Shown: positions 23,887 through 33,560, counted from the stretch's first letter. The stretch is 64,000 bases of DNA from Eubacterium uniforme (GCF_900167115.1 NZ_FUXZ01000003.1:248001-312000), one strand, 5' to 3'. Notes: generated by a model from the letters alone, not told the origin. A program made the numbers and translations.

Positions 23887-24903
23887 CTACTTCTTCAACT
23901 TAGCAAGTTTTCTCTGTTTGTCATCATGAGTAATCTTAATACCCGGGATTGACTGAACGTACTTAGTAAGCTGTGAATAGCCATAATCCTTAGGTGAAAA
24001 ATTTGAAAACTTCTGATGAATAAGATGTCCAATTTCTGTAACACCTAACTTATTATCATGCTTCTTTAATACATCAATAATATATTCATCGACTTCTTCT
24101 CTAGCATTCCTGCTTTCCTTAAGCTCAACATTAACAATATTGTTATTCTTAATTACAGTAACACTATCTATTTCTTCAAGGAACTTCGATAACAAACTAT
24201 ATCCATAATTTCGAACGTCAAAGTCAGGATACTTATTCTGAAGTCTGCTTCCAATTTCGGCAAGGCCTGTAAGCTTACCCTTATTTTCATTCTCCATAAT
24301 CATAGTAATAATTGTATTTTCAACTTCCTTCTTACTAACAATATGAGATTTTTCTTCCTTATATTTCTTCTTTGACTTACCACTCTTATCTTCGTGCTCA
24401 CTCTCAGAGCTTACTAATTCTTCATGTTCATTTTCAAGAACTTCATCATTATCTACTTCAGCACCATCATCTTCAATAAGGTTTTCAAGAGAAGTAAATA
24501 CATTACATGCATTTCTAAATGATCTAGGTGTTTTATTTTCACCCATACCTACAACAAACATACCTGATTCACGAAGTCTGCTTGCAAGTCTTGTGAAGTC
24601 GCCATCACTTGAAACTATACAAAAGCCATCAACATTGCCAGTATATAAAATATCCATAGCATCAATGATAAGTGTTGAATCAGATGCATTCTTTCCTACT
24701 GTATTATAAAACTGCTGAATTGGTGTGATTGAATTTTCAAGTAACACCCTTTTCCATCTGGCAGTATTTCTACTTGTCCAGTCACCATAAATTCTTCTAT
24801 ATGTAATAACCCCATACTTTGTCAACTCATCAAACATAACTGAAACATATTTTGATGAAATATTCTCACCATCAATCAAAACGGCAAACCTTAAATTCTC
24901 CAT
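23887..24903 (-). CDS. NYN (LabA/DUF88) domain protein with two C-terminal OST-HTH/LOTUS domains
   Basis: Residues 1-145 form a NYN domain, a PIN-like putative RNase: FAVLIDGENISSKY supplies the first acidic residue, STLIIDAMDILYTGNVDGFCIVSSDGDFTRLASRLRESG the others. An acidic/lysine linker (about 150-185) leads to two tandem OST-HTH (LOTUS) RNA-binding domains (about 190-262 and 268-335), each with a matching PxFxxxxYGYSxLxKFL-type motif (PDFDVRNYGYSLLSKFL and SNFSPKDYGYSQLTKYV). Such proteins are predicted RNA-processing or RNA-decay factors; few have been studied. The gene has its own promoter (TATAAT at 24936-24941), no close co-directional partner, and is followed by the palindromic array. 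Start: AGGAG seven bases upstream. Residues typical of NYN nucleases are present, so it is probably catalytic. Confidence 0.87.
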   Translation of the reverse strand: MENLRFAVLIDGENISSKYVSVMFDELTKYGVITYRRIYGDWTSRNTARWKRVLLENSITPIQQFYNTVGKNASDSTLIIDAMDILYTGNVDGFCIVSSDGDFTRLASRLRESGMFVVGMGENKTPRSFRNACNVFTSLENLIEDDGAEVDNDEVLENEHEELVSSESEHEDKSGKSKKKYKEEKSHIVSKKEVENTIITMIMENENKGKLTGLAEIGSRLQNKYPDFDVRNYGYSLLSKFLEEIDSVTVIKNNNIVNVELKESRNAREEVDEYIIDVLKKHDNKLGVTEIGHLIHQKFSNFSPKDYGYSQLTKYVQSIPGIKITHDDKQRKLAKLKK

Positions 24904-24935
24904 ATTTAACTCCTGTCAATTTTTACTACCTAAAA

Positions 24936-24964
24936 ATTATATCACAGTTAAATACTATTTTCTA
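24936..24964 (-). promoter_or_regulatory. Promoter of the NYN gene
   Basis: TATAAT at 24936-24941 on the minus strand with TAGAAA 17 bases upstream (about 24959-24964), 33 bases before the start codon. The -10 box is perfect, the -35 box is a 4/6 match. Confidence 0.5.
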
Positions 24965-24990
24965 GTTTCTGCCTTTTCTTCAATATAAAA

Positions 24991-25020
24991 TAAGACCACG
25001 CACTCTGTACGTAGTCTTAT
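24991..25020 (-). terminator. Terminator after the sortase gene
   Basis: Minus strand stem AAGAC.ACG paired with CGT.GTCTT, then ATTTTAT. It ends the thioester adhesin-sortase operon. Confidence 0.7.
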
Positions 25021-25125
25021 CTTTATAGTCACACAATCAGCGTGAACTATCTGTTATGGTTTCCACTTAAATCGGTAGGACTCACCACTTACTTAATATT
25101 ATCATATCAAATTTAAATGTCAACA

Positions 25126-26001
25126 TTATAGACCATTTTCTAGCATCCGGCCAACTAGCACAATTCTATAGCCGCCACCCAGTTCATTATCGCAAGTCGA
25201 CAACATCAGATAATTTCCGTACTTCAGTTTTTCTTCACTAACATATATTCCATTTTCAATAATTCCATCCACATATTCAGCAAATGCCTCTTCATCCTTA
25301 AAATCCTTAATCTCCCAATACCTATAATCAGTAATATCCACATTAATGCTTAATAACGCAACTACTTCATATTCAAATAACTTTCCATCACTATATAAAC
25401 ATATACGCTTCAACCTGTCCAAGACGCTTTTATTCTTTAAAGAAAGCAATTTACCAAACATCTTATCCTTATTGATACAATGCCCATAGATTACTATATT
25501 GTTATTAATCAAGGAATACCCTTCCCCCATATACGGGCAGCCAAACAAACTATAATTCTTAAACAAGTCATGATTCAAATAGTAGTTTGGTGTTTTACTC
25601 ATCATAACCGGATAGTTAAAATCCATCCCTTCTATATCAACAATTCCAAAAAGATCATCATTTATATTCTTGAATTCCTCATACTCATCTTTTATATCAG
25701 CAAATATTTCAGAAATGTTTTCATCTCTCCCTTCAAAATCTAAATAGTTTTTATTAATCTTCTTCCTCACACCTAAGTTGCTATCACTAAGCTTATCCCC
25801 ATAACTAACAATCTTCCCTTTATTATCATTATTATCCTTATTATTCTTTTCTTTATTATCCTCTCCACAAACCATCCCTTTAAAGCCGCCAGCAATAAAT
25901 TTATGTAAACCATCTATTTCACTAGTTTTATATAGCCACAGAACTAATCCTGTGGCTATCATAAGAATAATTAATGGAGATATCACCTTATTGATTTTCA
26001 T
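25126..26001 (-). CDS. srtB: Class B sortase
   Basis: The 291-residue transpeptidase has an N-terminal signal anchor (residues 7-24), an acidic low-complexity stretch (46-62, rich in Lys/Asp/Asn) and the sortase barrel with catalytic His174 (IVIYGHCI), Cys270 (LMLSTCDN) and Arg279 (GGYRIVLVG). The TLSTC-like motif, long spacing and C-terminal RIVLVGR are class B features. It overlaps the end of the upstream thioester-adhesin gene by 14 bp, so the two are translationally coupled and this sortase is most likely dedicated to that substrate, either anchoring it or joining its SpaA domains. Terminator at 24991-25020. Confidence 0.92.
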   Translation of the reverse strand: MKINKVISPLIILMIATGLVLWLYKTSEIDGLHKFIAGGFKGMVCGEDNKEKNNKDNNDNKGKIVSYGDKLSDSNLGVRKKINKNYLDFEGRDENISEIFADIKDEYEEFKNINDDLFGIVDIEGMDFNYPVMMSKTPNYYLNHDLFKNYSLFGCPYMGEGYSLINNNIVIYGHCINKDKMFGKLLSLKNKSVLDRLKRICLYSDGKLFEYEVVALLSINVDITDYRYWEIKDFKDEEAFAEYVDGIIENGIYVSEEKLKYGNYLMLSTCDNELGGGYRIVLVGRMLENGL

Positions 26002-29000
26002 ATGTTTTACCCTTAAACCTTCTATTTACAGCAAAAACGCACAAAGATAACAGCATACCAATCAAAACAAACATTCCACCATAAACATTATAAAGATAAA
26101 CAATCATATTACACATAAAAGCAAATGTCCCAACGTACATATTCATATCTTTACTAGGTACTTTCTTACTAATTTCTGCCTTAGTAACAGCTCTACAATC
26201 ATCAATAAAAATACCAGTTTTTGGAGTAATAATATCTTCTCCTCCACCTTCATCTTCTTTTTCTCTAACACGTTTACTCGTCTTAACGATACTAATCTTT
26301 TCATCATACATGGTAACAACCTGAATCTTATCCGTCGCCTTAACTATAATCTTTATATCATTGGCATCATCATATCCATTAGGAGCTTTCACTTCATGAA
26401 ATGTATATTCTTCTCCACTAGCAAATACTCCCTCAAACTCATTACCACCAATTACTGAATCAAAAGTGCTGACAACTTTTCCGTCTTTATCTTTTACCTC
26501 AATCTTAGCACCTTCAACATATTTCTTAGTTTCTTTATCTCTTTTTTCAAACCTAATAGTTATGCCCTGATTCTTTACTTCAACGTTAACAGTCTCATCG
26601 ATCATATACTTAGTATCAGCTATTTTGCTCCCATCACATTTTATCTTTAAAACATCGTTATCCTTATTAGAATCCTCATAAATACTTACATAACCTAAAG
26701 GTGCCTTAACTTCTTTTAAGTAATACTCATCTATACTACATCTAAGGTAATCAGTAACTAACTCTCCATCCTTCGTTGTATAAGCAATCGCCTTACCATC
26801 ATTATTAATAAGCTTTCCATTCTTATCATAGAACTTAGCCGGAATCTTAAAATCAGCATCCTCATATATTTCAAATACTGCACCATCAAGTTTCTTAACA
26901 CCATCCGGTCCAACCTTTATGATCTTCGTTGAAAAACATTTATGCTTATCAACAATTTCAACCATTTGCTTATCAGCTAAATTACAGTCCCTATAATCTG
27001 CATAATTCTTGTTAATTGCATAATAGTCCTTACCAACAACATCAACTTCCTTAATAGAAACCTTTATTTTTTCTTCAGCAAATACCTTCAAAAATCCATC
27101 AAAGTCATTATCTATGGCCTCATTAGCCTTTGCCATTCCTCCATTAATATCAAAGGTCTTATCATCATAATAGCTAAACATTTTATTGATATAAGCATTA
27201 TTTACAACCTGAGCAATCCCTGATTTTGCTGCACCGCTTAAGTTTACATAACTATCAGCACTCACCACATCAACATATTTAAAAGTATTATAATCAAAGT
27301 ATTTTCCATATCCATATGAATAATTATCATACTTCTTTTCAAATTCAAGTCTTACCTTTATATCTCCATTTTTATCGGACATTGTTTGTAATTCAAAAAT
27401 TGAACCATCTAATTTTACATTTTCATCAACTGATTTATCGCTAATAACAACCTTTTTATTCTTCTCTCCATCTGATTCATCATTAACATCAACTTTTTTA
27501 TCATTCACAAAAATCTCTTTATCATCTAGATAAAACACTTTATCATTCACATAAACACTCTTTAATTCCGATGCATATTTTAATAAATCAACCTTTAAAT
27601 CAAATTTAGCATTTGCTATAGGAGCTCCATCTTCATCTATTTTATGTAAACAAAATTCTCTATCATAACTTTTATTTTGACTTACAGCTCCAACACCATA
27701 TTTATAATATGCATTTACAATATTCTGTCGTCCATTTAAGCCAATCATGGTAACTCTCGCACCATCAACAGAATAACTATTTTCATTATTCTCCTGTTTA
27801 GCTAAACTTAGCCAACTATTGTTAGAAGCATCCACATAATCAGAATTTGTATAAGTTCCACCAGACTTACCATTATAATTTCCAATTGTACTATAGTTTA
27901 CATTTTTCTTATTACTTTCAGCTACAGCTCCATCAACAGAAATACTACTCTCATTCTTTTTTATGTTAACCCATTTATAATTACCATCAAGAGATGGATT
28001 AATGGAAAGTGTATTATCAAAGTATGTATTTCCATACACTCCCTTTAACTCACTTATGCCAAAATAAGTCGAAACATTTTCATATTCATTTCTAAGATCA
28101 CTTAATTTATCGCTTATAATCTCTCCGTCAGCATCCATACGATTTTTGCCATGAGCATTGTTTCTAGCTCTATCCTTAAATCCAGCCCATCCACTTTCAT
28201 CTCCTGAATCACTATGCGCTTTCTTCATCCAATAGTAATATGTATGTCCATCCTTCATAACAGATGAATCCGTATTATCAGATAATTTCTCCATCTGCTT
28301 ATAAGTTTCAACATATATCCACTTACCATCCTTTTTGTACTTACCATAGGCATATGTTTTTGATTCAGTCCTAAAAGCTACTCTAAATCTAATATCACCA
28401 TTTGCATCAGTCTTTAAGTAAATAACATTTCCTGGATACATATCCCTTAACTGGTCAGCTGACTTTGTAACCTTACTACCTGTAGCATTACCTTCCGCGT
28501 CCCTTTCTAAAACTTCAGCAAATCCTTTCGCTAAATCATTAACATCATTAGCTTTTAACAAAACACCCTTCTGCATTGATAGAGAAATCATCCTATCAAA
28601 ACCTTCAGATAGCTTAATTTCATAAACGACATTTGCTACAGGATTATTATCAAAGTCAGTTTTATGTAAACTTAATATTTGTCTATAAGTCATGCTTCTT
28701 TTATATGTTGCAAAGCTAAACTGTGTATTATCCTCAATTGCCTTTGCACTAAGTAAAGCCATACGCTGAGTACTTCCATAATTACTACTTTTATACGTTG
28801 TAAGTGTAGCACTTATTTCATCATCGACTTCAAAGATTTCCTTAAATAACTTATCTGCATCCTTTGTCTTTGACTGTTTAATAATATTTTTAAGCGCAGA
28901 CTTTGAAGTGTAACCCTTATCCATAGTCTGCCATATAAGTGCTTGAACTAAACTTCTTGCAAAATCATCGTCCTTATTACTTACCCAGTAGTAAGAAATC

Positions 29001-29344
29001 TTAGCGATAACAGCATCATAGGAAAAATCATTCTTTCCTTCACTTTTAAATTTGGCACTACCCTTGTCAGTGTAATTATCATTATTATAAATTTCCGATC
29101 CCTGATTTATACAAAACACCTTGCCAATTCCAGATATGGAATAACCATATCCTGCGCTATCCGTTGTTCCATCAGAGAATTTAAAACTTCCACTACTGCT
29201 CGCACTGCCAATCCACTTATAACTAAACGTTGCTGCCTCTACCTTAAAAACTAGCATGTCAGATAAAAGCAAGCACAACATAACCATAAAAGCTATGGCC
29301 CTTTTACAAAAACCTCCTAAACCAAACCTTCTCATTTTAATCAT
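25988..29344 (-). CDS. Thioester-domain surface adhesin with SpaA/Cna-B repeats
   Basis: The 1,118-residue protein has a signal peptide (to about residue 37), then a thioester domain: Cys78 in VFCINQG and Gln134 in SLVQALIWQ are the pair that form the internal Cys-Gln thioester of Gram-positive covalent adhesins. At least four SpaA-like (Cna-B) domains follow, marked by LHKxDxDG entry and KEVKAPLGY / HEVKAPNGY exit motifs near the C-terminus. The C-terminal end has TPKTG, then about 30 polar residues, then a long hydrophobic stretch and NRRFKGK; the wide gap after TPKTG is not standard. I place the start at 29344 (GGAG eight bases upstream); an upstream ATG at 29428 lies within the promoter. 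It precedes its sortase with 14-bp overlap. It probably attaches covalently to host or plant surface amines. Confidence 0.85.
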   Translation of the reverse strand: MIKMRRFGLGGFCKRAIAFMVMLCLLLSDMLVFKVEAATFSYKWIGSASSSGSFKFSDGTTDSAGYGYSISGIGKVFCINQGSEIYNNDNYTDKGSAKFKSEGKNDFSYDAVIAKISYYWVSNKDDDFARSLVQALIWQTMDKGYTSKSALKNIIKQSKTKDADKLFKEIFEVDDEISATLTTYKSSNYGSTQRMALLSAKAIEDNTQFSFATYKRSMTYRQILSLHKTDFDNNPVANVVYEIKLSEGFDRMISLSMQKGVLLKANDVNDLAKGFAEVLERDAEGNATGSKVTKSADQLRDMYPGNVIYLKTDANGDIRFRVAFRTESKTYAYGKYKKDGKWIYVETYKQMEKLSDNTDSSVMKDGHTYYYWMKKAHSDSGDESGWAGFKDRARNNAHGKNRMDADGEIISDKLSDLRNEYENVSTYFGISELKGVYGNTYFDNTLSINPSLDGNYKWVNIKKNESSISVDGAVAESNKKNVNYSTIGNYNGKSGGTYTNSDYVDASNNSWLSLAKQENNENSYSVDGARVTMIGLNGRQNIVNAYYKYGVGAVSQNKSYDREFCLHKIDEDGAPIANAKFDLKVDLLKYASELKSVYVNDKVFYLDDKEIFVNDKKVDVNDESDGEKNKKVVISDKSVDENVKLDGSIFELQTMSDKNGDIKVRLEFEKKYDNYSYGYGKYFDYNTFKYVDVVSADSYVNLSGAAKSGIAQVVNNAYINKMFSYYDDKTFDINGGMAKANEAIDNDFDGFLKVFAEEKIKVSIKEVDVVGKDYYAINKNYADYRDCNLADKQMVEIVDKHKCFSTKIIKVGPDGVKKLDGAVFEIYEDADFKIPAKFYDKNGKLINNDGKAIAYTTKDGELVTDYLRCSIDEYYLKEVKAPLGYVSIYEDSNKDNDVLKIKCDGSKIADTKYMIDETVNVEVKNQGITIRFEKRDKETKKYVEGAKIEVKDKDGKVVSTFDSVIGGNEFEGVFASGEEYTFHEVKAPNGYDDANDIKIIVKATDKIQVVTMYDEKISIVKTSKRVREKEDEGGGEDIITPKTGIFIDDCRAVTKAEISKKVPSKDMNMYVGTFAFMCNMIVYLYNVYGGMFVLIGMLLSLCVFAVNRRFKGKTYENQ

Positions 29345-29399
29345 ACCCATCACTCCAATCTTGTCATTAAATTGTTTGCAACGGGGCTCTGTAAAAAAG

Positions 29400-29428
29400 A
29401 TATTAACACTCCGAATATTTTTTGTCAA
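29400..29428 (-). promoter_or_regulatory. Promoter of the thioester adhesin-sortase operon
   Basis: Minus strand TTGACA (29423-29428), 17-base spacer, TAATAT (29400-29405). It rules out the longer in-frame start at 29428. Confidence 0.8.
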
Positions 29429-29530
29429 TATATATTTGCTATACGATAATAATATACCGACATTTCTCGTTATATAAAAAGACTTTAATTAATTGGCATA
29501 TATCATATTAATCTTTCTGATATAATTCCA

Positions 29531-29580
29531 AAAAAAACGACCTTAATCAGTTAATCACTTAACCAATCAAAGTCGTTTTT
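29531..29580 (-). terminator. Terminator of the LRR-FN3 gene
   Basis: Stem AAAACGAC paired with GTCGTTTT with imperfect inner pairing (TTAA.TTAA), followed by a run of eight T on the minus strand, directly after the stop codon at 29585. Confidence 0.8.
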
Positions 29581-29584
29581 ATAA

Positions 29585-30949
29585 CTATTTTTTAATTTTA
29601 ACCTGTTTTATGCCACTCCACTTTGAATATGACATTCTTCCATTAGTGTTTACAAAACATCTAACCTTAACCTGATATGTCTTATACTTTTTAAATCTAC
29701 CAAGTACATATTCAAGTTTACCAGTATTAAGAGTGTTAATCCTCTTAAATCTTCTATTCTTAATATCCTTATATGCTATCTGATAACCAGTAATATTTTT
29801 ACTTGCATTACGCTTCTTTGCAAAAATCTTAATGCTTCTCTTTTTAACATTCTTGATTCGAAATCCTCTAACAGGAGTAACAATAATCTTATAGTCCTTA
29901 CTTAATGAACCTTCATAATCACCTTTCCCAAGAACTTGTGCCTTCCATATTCCAGGTTTTTTATTACCAGTATAAACAAGATTATAATCAATGCCCTGTT
30001 TTAAAATGTATCCACCCATCTTAACAGTAACTTTTGGTACATGTCTCTTGCCATCATAATAATAGATGTTAGAATCAAGTGAAACATTGGCATCACTTAT
30101 ATCAATCTTTTCATCCTTCTTAGCTTCAACCACAATGTTTTCAGAAACTTTAATATCATTATTAACCGCATACTTATATGCATATGAATCTTTCTTTGCA
30201 ACAATTACAAGTTTCTTTCCACATTCAGCAAATGCACTCGCACTAATATAGTTTACGCTTTCTGGAATCACAACATTATATAAGTTATCACAATTCTTAA
30301 ATGAAACATTCTCAATACTTAAAACACCATCCGGAATTTTTACATTAGTAAGACCATCGCAATCAAAGAACGCTCCCTTACCAATTGTTTTTATTCCTTC
30401 ATTTAACTTAATGTTTGATAAATTAGAGCAACCACTGAAAACTTCATCTTCAATTTCTTCAACATTTCCAGAAACCTCAATACTCTTTATGCTTGAGCAA
30501 TTATAAAAAGCTCTAACTCCAATTCTTTTTATATCCTTAGAAAACTTAACATCCTTCAAATTCTTACAATCTGAAAATGCATAATTTCCAATTTCCTTAA
30601 CACTATCTAAATTAATAGATTCTAAGTTTTCACAACCAAAGCATAAGCCATTTACTACAAGTTCTATCTTATCTGAAAGTTCTATTTCCTTTAAACTAAG
30701 GCTCTTAGCAAATGCATACTTTCCAATGCTATCAACTTTATCAGATACTAATATTTTCTCATATGGGCACTCATAAAGTTTACCATCTGTTAAATTCTCT
30801 TCAACCGAAACAGTATATAATCCACTATTATCCTTAATAATAACTGCGTCATCGGCAAAAATATCAAAACTATTTACACCAATTGTAGTAAAACACATAC
30901 TAGCAACTAAAAAAGATGCTTGTATTGTTTTATGCAAACCTTTTTTCAT
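29585..30949 (-). CDS. Secreted BspA-type leucine-rich repeat protein with C-terminal FN3-like module
   Basis: The 454-residue exoprotein has a signal peptide (MKKGLHKTIQASFLVASMCFTTIGVNSFDIFA), a BspA/LRR_5 region (about 40-265) with about eight repeats of the form IGxxAFxxCxxLxxVxIPxxVxxI, an Ig-like module (about 280-355, with NIYYYDGKRHVPKVTVKMGG) and a C-terminal FN3-like module ending KWSGIKQVKIKK. Such proteins are surface ligands or adhesins. The start at 30949 has AGGAAG upstream; the open frame reaches a TTG at 30988 inside the previous gene. It lies 25 bp after the spermidine-synthase-like gene and is probably co-transcribed. No sorting motif is present. Confidence 0.83.
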   Translation of the reverse strand: MKKGLHKTIQASFLVASMCFTTIGVNSFDIFADDAVIIKDNSGLYTVSVEENLTDGKLYECPYEKILVSDKVDSIGKYAFAKSLSLKEIELSDKIELVVNGLCFGCENLESINLDSVKEIGNYAFSDCKNLKDVKFSKDIKRIGVRAFYNCSSIKSIEVSGNVEEIEDEVFSGCSNLSNIKLNEGIKTIGKGAFFDCDGLTNVKIPDGVLSIENVSFKNCDNLYNVVIPESVNYISASAFAECGKKLVIVAKKDSYAYKYAVNNDIKVSENIVVEAKKDEKIDISDANVSLDSNIYYYDGKRHVPKVTVKMGGYILKQGIDYNLVYTGNKKPGIWKAQVLGKGDYEGSLSKDYKIIVTPVRGFRIKNVKKRSIKIFAKKRNASKNITGYQIAYKDIKNRRFKRINTLNTGKLEYVLGRFKKYKTYQVKVRCFVNTNGRMSYSKWSGIKQVKIKK

Positions 30950-30974
30950 CTTTCTCTTCCTTTTATTTGTAGTA

Positions 30975-32666
30975 CTATAGTTGGTCAATTAATCCCTTTA
31001 TACCATCCTTTTTATAAATCTCCCTATAGTATTCAACTTCATCCTTAATCAAATCATCAATGATATCGATTCCTAAAAGTTCAACAGGAGCTTTATCATC
31101 AGTAAGAATAAGATTACCTGCTTCGTACTCTTCAAGTCTGTTAGTAATACTTTCTAGTAATTCTATAAGTTCTTCGTTATCTTCTAATGAAACATTTTCA
31201 TTAAAGACTTTTAGCATATCCTTATTATTTCCAGCAAATAATTCAACATTCGTACTGTTGTCAACCTTTACAGTATACACATTTTTAAATACTTGTGCAA
31301 TAGTATCTTCCAAATAATTATTTATACTGCCCTTTTTATCACTCCTCATATTAATATTAACAACCATCACACCATCGTCTGTTAAATGCTCTCTAACCTT
31401 ATCGAAAAATTCAACTGATGACATTTGAAATGGAATTGTTATATCTTGATAAGCATCAACCATGATAACATCATATTTCTTCTTATTAACATTTAAGAAA
31501 GCTCTTCCATCATATTCAGTAACCTTAACATTCTTATCAAGATCAAAATGCTTTCTAGATAAATCAATTATCTTTTTATCTATTTCAACGCCCTCAATAT
31601 TTAAATTATCAAAATATCTATTACTCTGTGTTGCATATGTACCTGTGCCCATTCCAAGGACCAAAATATCCAAGTTTTCTTTTCTTTTTACATCTGAAAA
31701 ATACAAAGACGCCATTGCAATATCATAATACATGCCAGTCAATTTCTTATCTTTCATATAAACCGACTGCACTCCAAAAAGTACATTTGTTGATAATGCA
31801 ACTTCATCTTCATCCTCATAAACCTGAAGGTAATTATATATGGATTCGCCTTCATATGTTAATTTATTTTCCCAAAAAGCATATGAATTATTATGTCCAA
31901 ATATACATGCAACAATATAAACTATTCCAAAAATAGTTAGAGATGTAAGTCTTCTTTTTGAATTATTCTGCTTTCCTATTAAAAAATATCCAAAAGATAT
32001 CACAAGTAATATCCCAGCAAATACCAAGAAAGTAATGCTAGTCCCCACAGCCGGAATGCTTATAAAAGTTGGAACGAAAGTTCCGATTATGCTACCGATT
32101 GTATTCGCTGCACCAAGATTGCCAACAACTTTTGCATTATCATCAAGGCTATCTGTTGTATATTTTACAAGTGATGGTGTTACCGTTCCAAGTAAAAATA
32201 ACGGGAATACAAAAATAACCATACACGCTATAAATCCAGCAATTATAAGGAAATTGCTATTAACTGTAAATATTAAAATTGCAGAAATTGCCACGATTAT
32301 GTACTTTCCTAAAACTGGAATTAAGGCAATCCAAATTCCACTTATAATTATTCTTCCATATAATTTATCTGGATCTGGATTCTTATCCGCATATCTACCA
32401 CCATAGATATTTCCAAGTGCCATTGCTATCATAATAGTTCCAATTATAATTGTCCAAACTATCTGTGATGAACTAAAGTAAGGAGCTAACAATCTACTTG
32501 CTCCAAGTTCTACAGCCATTACGGCCATGCCGGAAAAGAACTCTGTCAAATATAAAAATAATTTATTATTGAGTAATCTGTTATTCCTATTAACAGACTC
32601 TTTATCTTTTACTATTTTTTCTGTTGTTTCAACTTTTTCTGTTAATTCTACTTTTTCGTTTTCCAT
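30975..32666 (-). CDS. Membrane-bound spermidine synthase-like protein (fused MFS-like and SAM-dependent domains)
   Basis: This 563-residue protein joins an N-terminal membrane module of about seven or eight helices (residues 35-260, starting LFLYLTEFFSGMAVMAVELGASRLLAPYF) to a Rossmann-fold spermidine-synthase domain (about 300-530) with the nucleotide motif LVLGMGTGTYA and the VEIDKKIIDLSRKHF and DAYQD motifs. It matches the fused MFS/spermidine synthase family. Many such proteins lack proven polyamine activity; the aspartate of DAYQD fits the catalytic position, but substrate is uncertain. The N-terminal 30 residues are charged and cytoplasmic. It precedes the LRR gene. Confidence 0.82.
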   Translation of the reverse strand: MENEKVELTEKVETTEKIVKDKESVNRNNRLLNNKLFLYLTEFFSGMAVMAVELGASRLLAPYFSSSQIVWTIIIGTIMIAMALGNIYGGRYADKNPDPDKLYGRIIISGIWIALIPVLGKYIIVAISAILIFTVNSNFLIIAGFIACMVIFVFPLFLLGTVTPSLVKYTTDSLDDNAKVVGNLGAANTIGSIIGTFVPTFISIPAVGTSITFLVFAGILLVISFGYFLIGKQNNSKRRLTSLTIFGIVYIVACIFGHNNSYAFWENKLTYEGESIYNYLQVYEDEDEVALSTNVLFGVQSVYMKDKKLTGMYYDIAMASLYFSDVKRKENLDILVLGMGTGTYATQSNRYFDNLNIEGVEIDKKIIDLSRKHFDLDKNVKVTEYDGRAFLNVNKKKYDVIMVDAYQDITIPFQMSSVEFFDKVREHLTDDGVMVVNINMRSDKKGSINNYLEDTIAQVFKNVYTVKVDNSTNVELFAGNNKDMLKVFNENVSLEDNEELIELLESITNRLEEYEAGNLILTDDKAPVELLGIDIIDDLIKDEVEYYREIYKKDGIKGLIDQL

Positions 32667-32722
32667 ATACCTATCTCACTTTATTGTTGTTTAAATTAAA
32701 TCGCTATACATATTTCTATAAA

Positions 32723-32757
32723 TAAAAAGGGCTTTGGATAAACCAAAGCCATTTTTT
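32723..32757 (-). terminator. Terminator of the DUF285 gene
   Basis: Stem TGGCTTTGG paired with CCAAAGCCC (five-base loop), then TTTTTATTTAT on the minus strand, overlapping the stop codon by two bases. Confidence 0.85.
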
Positions 32758-33367
32758 ATTTTGACTTAAATGCTGTATCAATCTTTTCACCAGCACCTTT
32801 AACTTCTGTTAACTTATCACATCCCTTGAACATATCTGTGAAGTTCTGAACATTATCCGTATCCCAACCTTCAACATTAACCTTTTCAAGAGCTGCACAT
32901 CCTTCAAACATTCTACTCATGTTTGTACAGAATCTGGTATCAAATCCACTCAAATCCATTTCCTTACAATACTTACAATTGATAAATAAACCTTCAGCAC
33001 TTGGATCTAAGAATACTGTATAACCTTCTTCAACCTGAACCTTAAAGATTGTATCTGACTTTTCACCCCAAGGAGCTGAACTTACAAGCTCTGTAGTCTT
33101 CTTCTTCTTTCCTTTTTTAATTTCTTTAATTGTATTAGATGTAAGTCTACCATATTTAGCATTAGGTTTAAGTGTTAAAATACCGTTCTCTATTTTATAA
33201 CTAACATCAGCAAGCTTATCAAGCTCAATGACTTTTTCTGTTTCAACTTGATCTCTTGTTGCTTCCTTTAACTCTTGCATGTGTTCATTAATAAACCAAA
33301 CAGATGGTGCAACAAATATTGCTAATAAGAATATTATTAATAATAAAACACCTATTTTTCCTCTCAC
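32756..33367 (-). CDS. Membrane-anchored BspA-type (DUF285) surface protein
   Basis: This 203-residue protein has a single N-terminal membrane anchor (residues 6-27) and an extracellular region whose last 70 residues match the DUF285/BspA repeat (SRMFEGCAALEKVNVEGWDTDNVQNFTDMFKGCDKL), in which MF.GC, LE...GWDT and NM/NFTDMF recur. Members of the family are surface proteins in gut and mycoplasmal bacteria. The start codon is GTG, with GGAGG eight bases upstream; an overlapping ATG runs into a stop after three codons. Promoter at 33400-33428. Only two or three repeats are present, which is short for the family. Function unknown. Confidence 0.75.
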   Translation of the reverse strand: MRGKIGVLLLIIFLLAIFVAPSVWFINEHMQELKEATRDQVETEKVIELDKLADVSYKIENGILTLKPNAKYGRLTSNTIKEIKKGKKKKTTELVSSAPWGEKSDTIFKVQVEEGYTVFLDPSAEGLFINCKYCKEMDLSGFDTRFCTNMSRMFEGCAALEKVNVEGWDTDNVQNFTDMFKGCDKLTEVKGAGEKIDTAFKSK

Positions 33368-33399
33368 AATTTCATCCTCCTAAAATAAATACCTTATTT

Positions 33400-33428
33400 A
33401 TTTTACTATTTTAAAACCTTTTTGTAAA
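33400..33428 (-). promoter_or_regulatory. Promoter of the DUF285 gene
   Basis: Minus strand TTTACA (33423-33428), 17-base spacer, TAAAAT (33400-33405), 33 bases before the GTG start. Confidence 0.65.
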
Positions 33429-33532
33429 TCCTAATTACAATATTTGTTCAAAATTTTAGCCACTTTTATTTTGTCATTTTTTTAACACATTCGTACCAGT
33501 TTACATAATTCGTTTAAGTCTTTTTATATAAA

Positions 33533-33560
33533 AAGAATCCGGTTAAAAAACCGGATTCTT
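33533..33560 (-). terminator. Terminator of pckA
   Basis: Perfect 12-bp stem AAGAATCCGGTT / AACCGGATTCTT with a four-base loop and TTTAT following on the minus strand. Confidence 0.9.
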
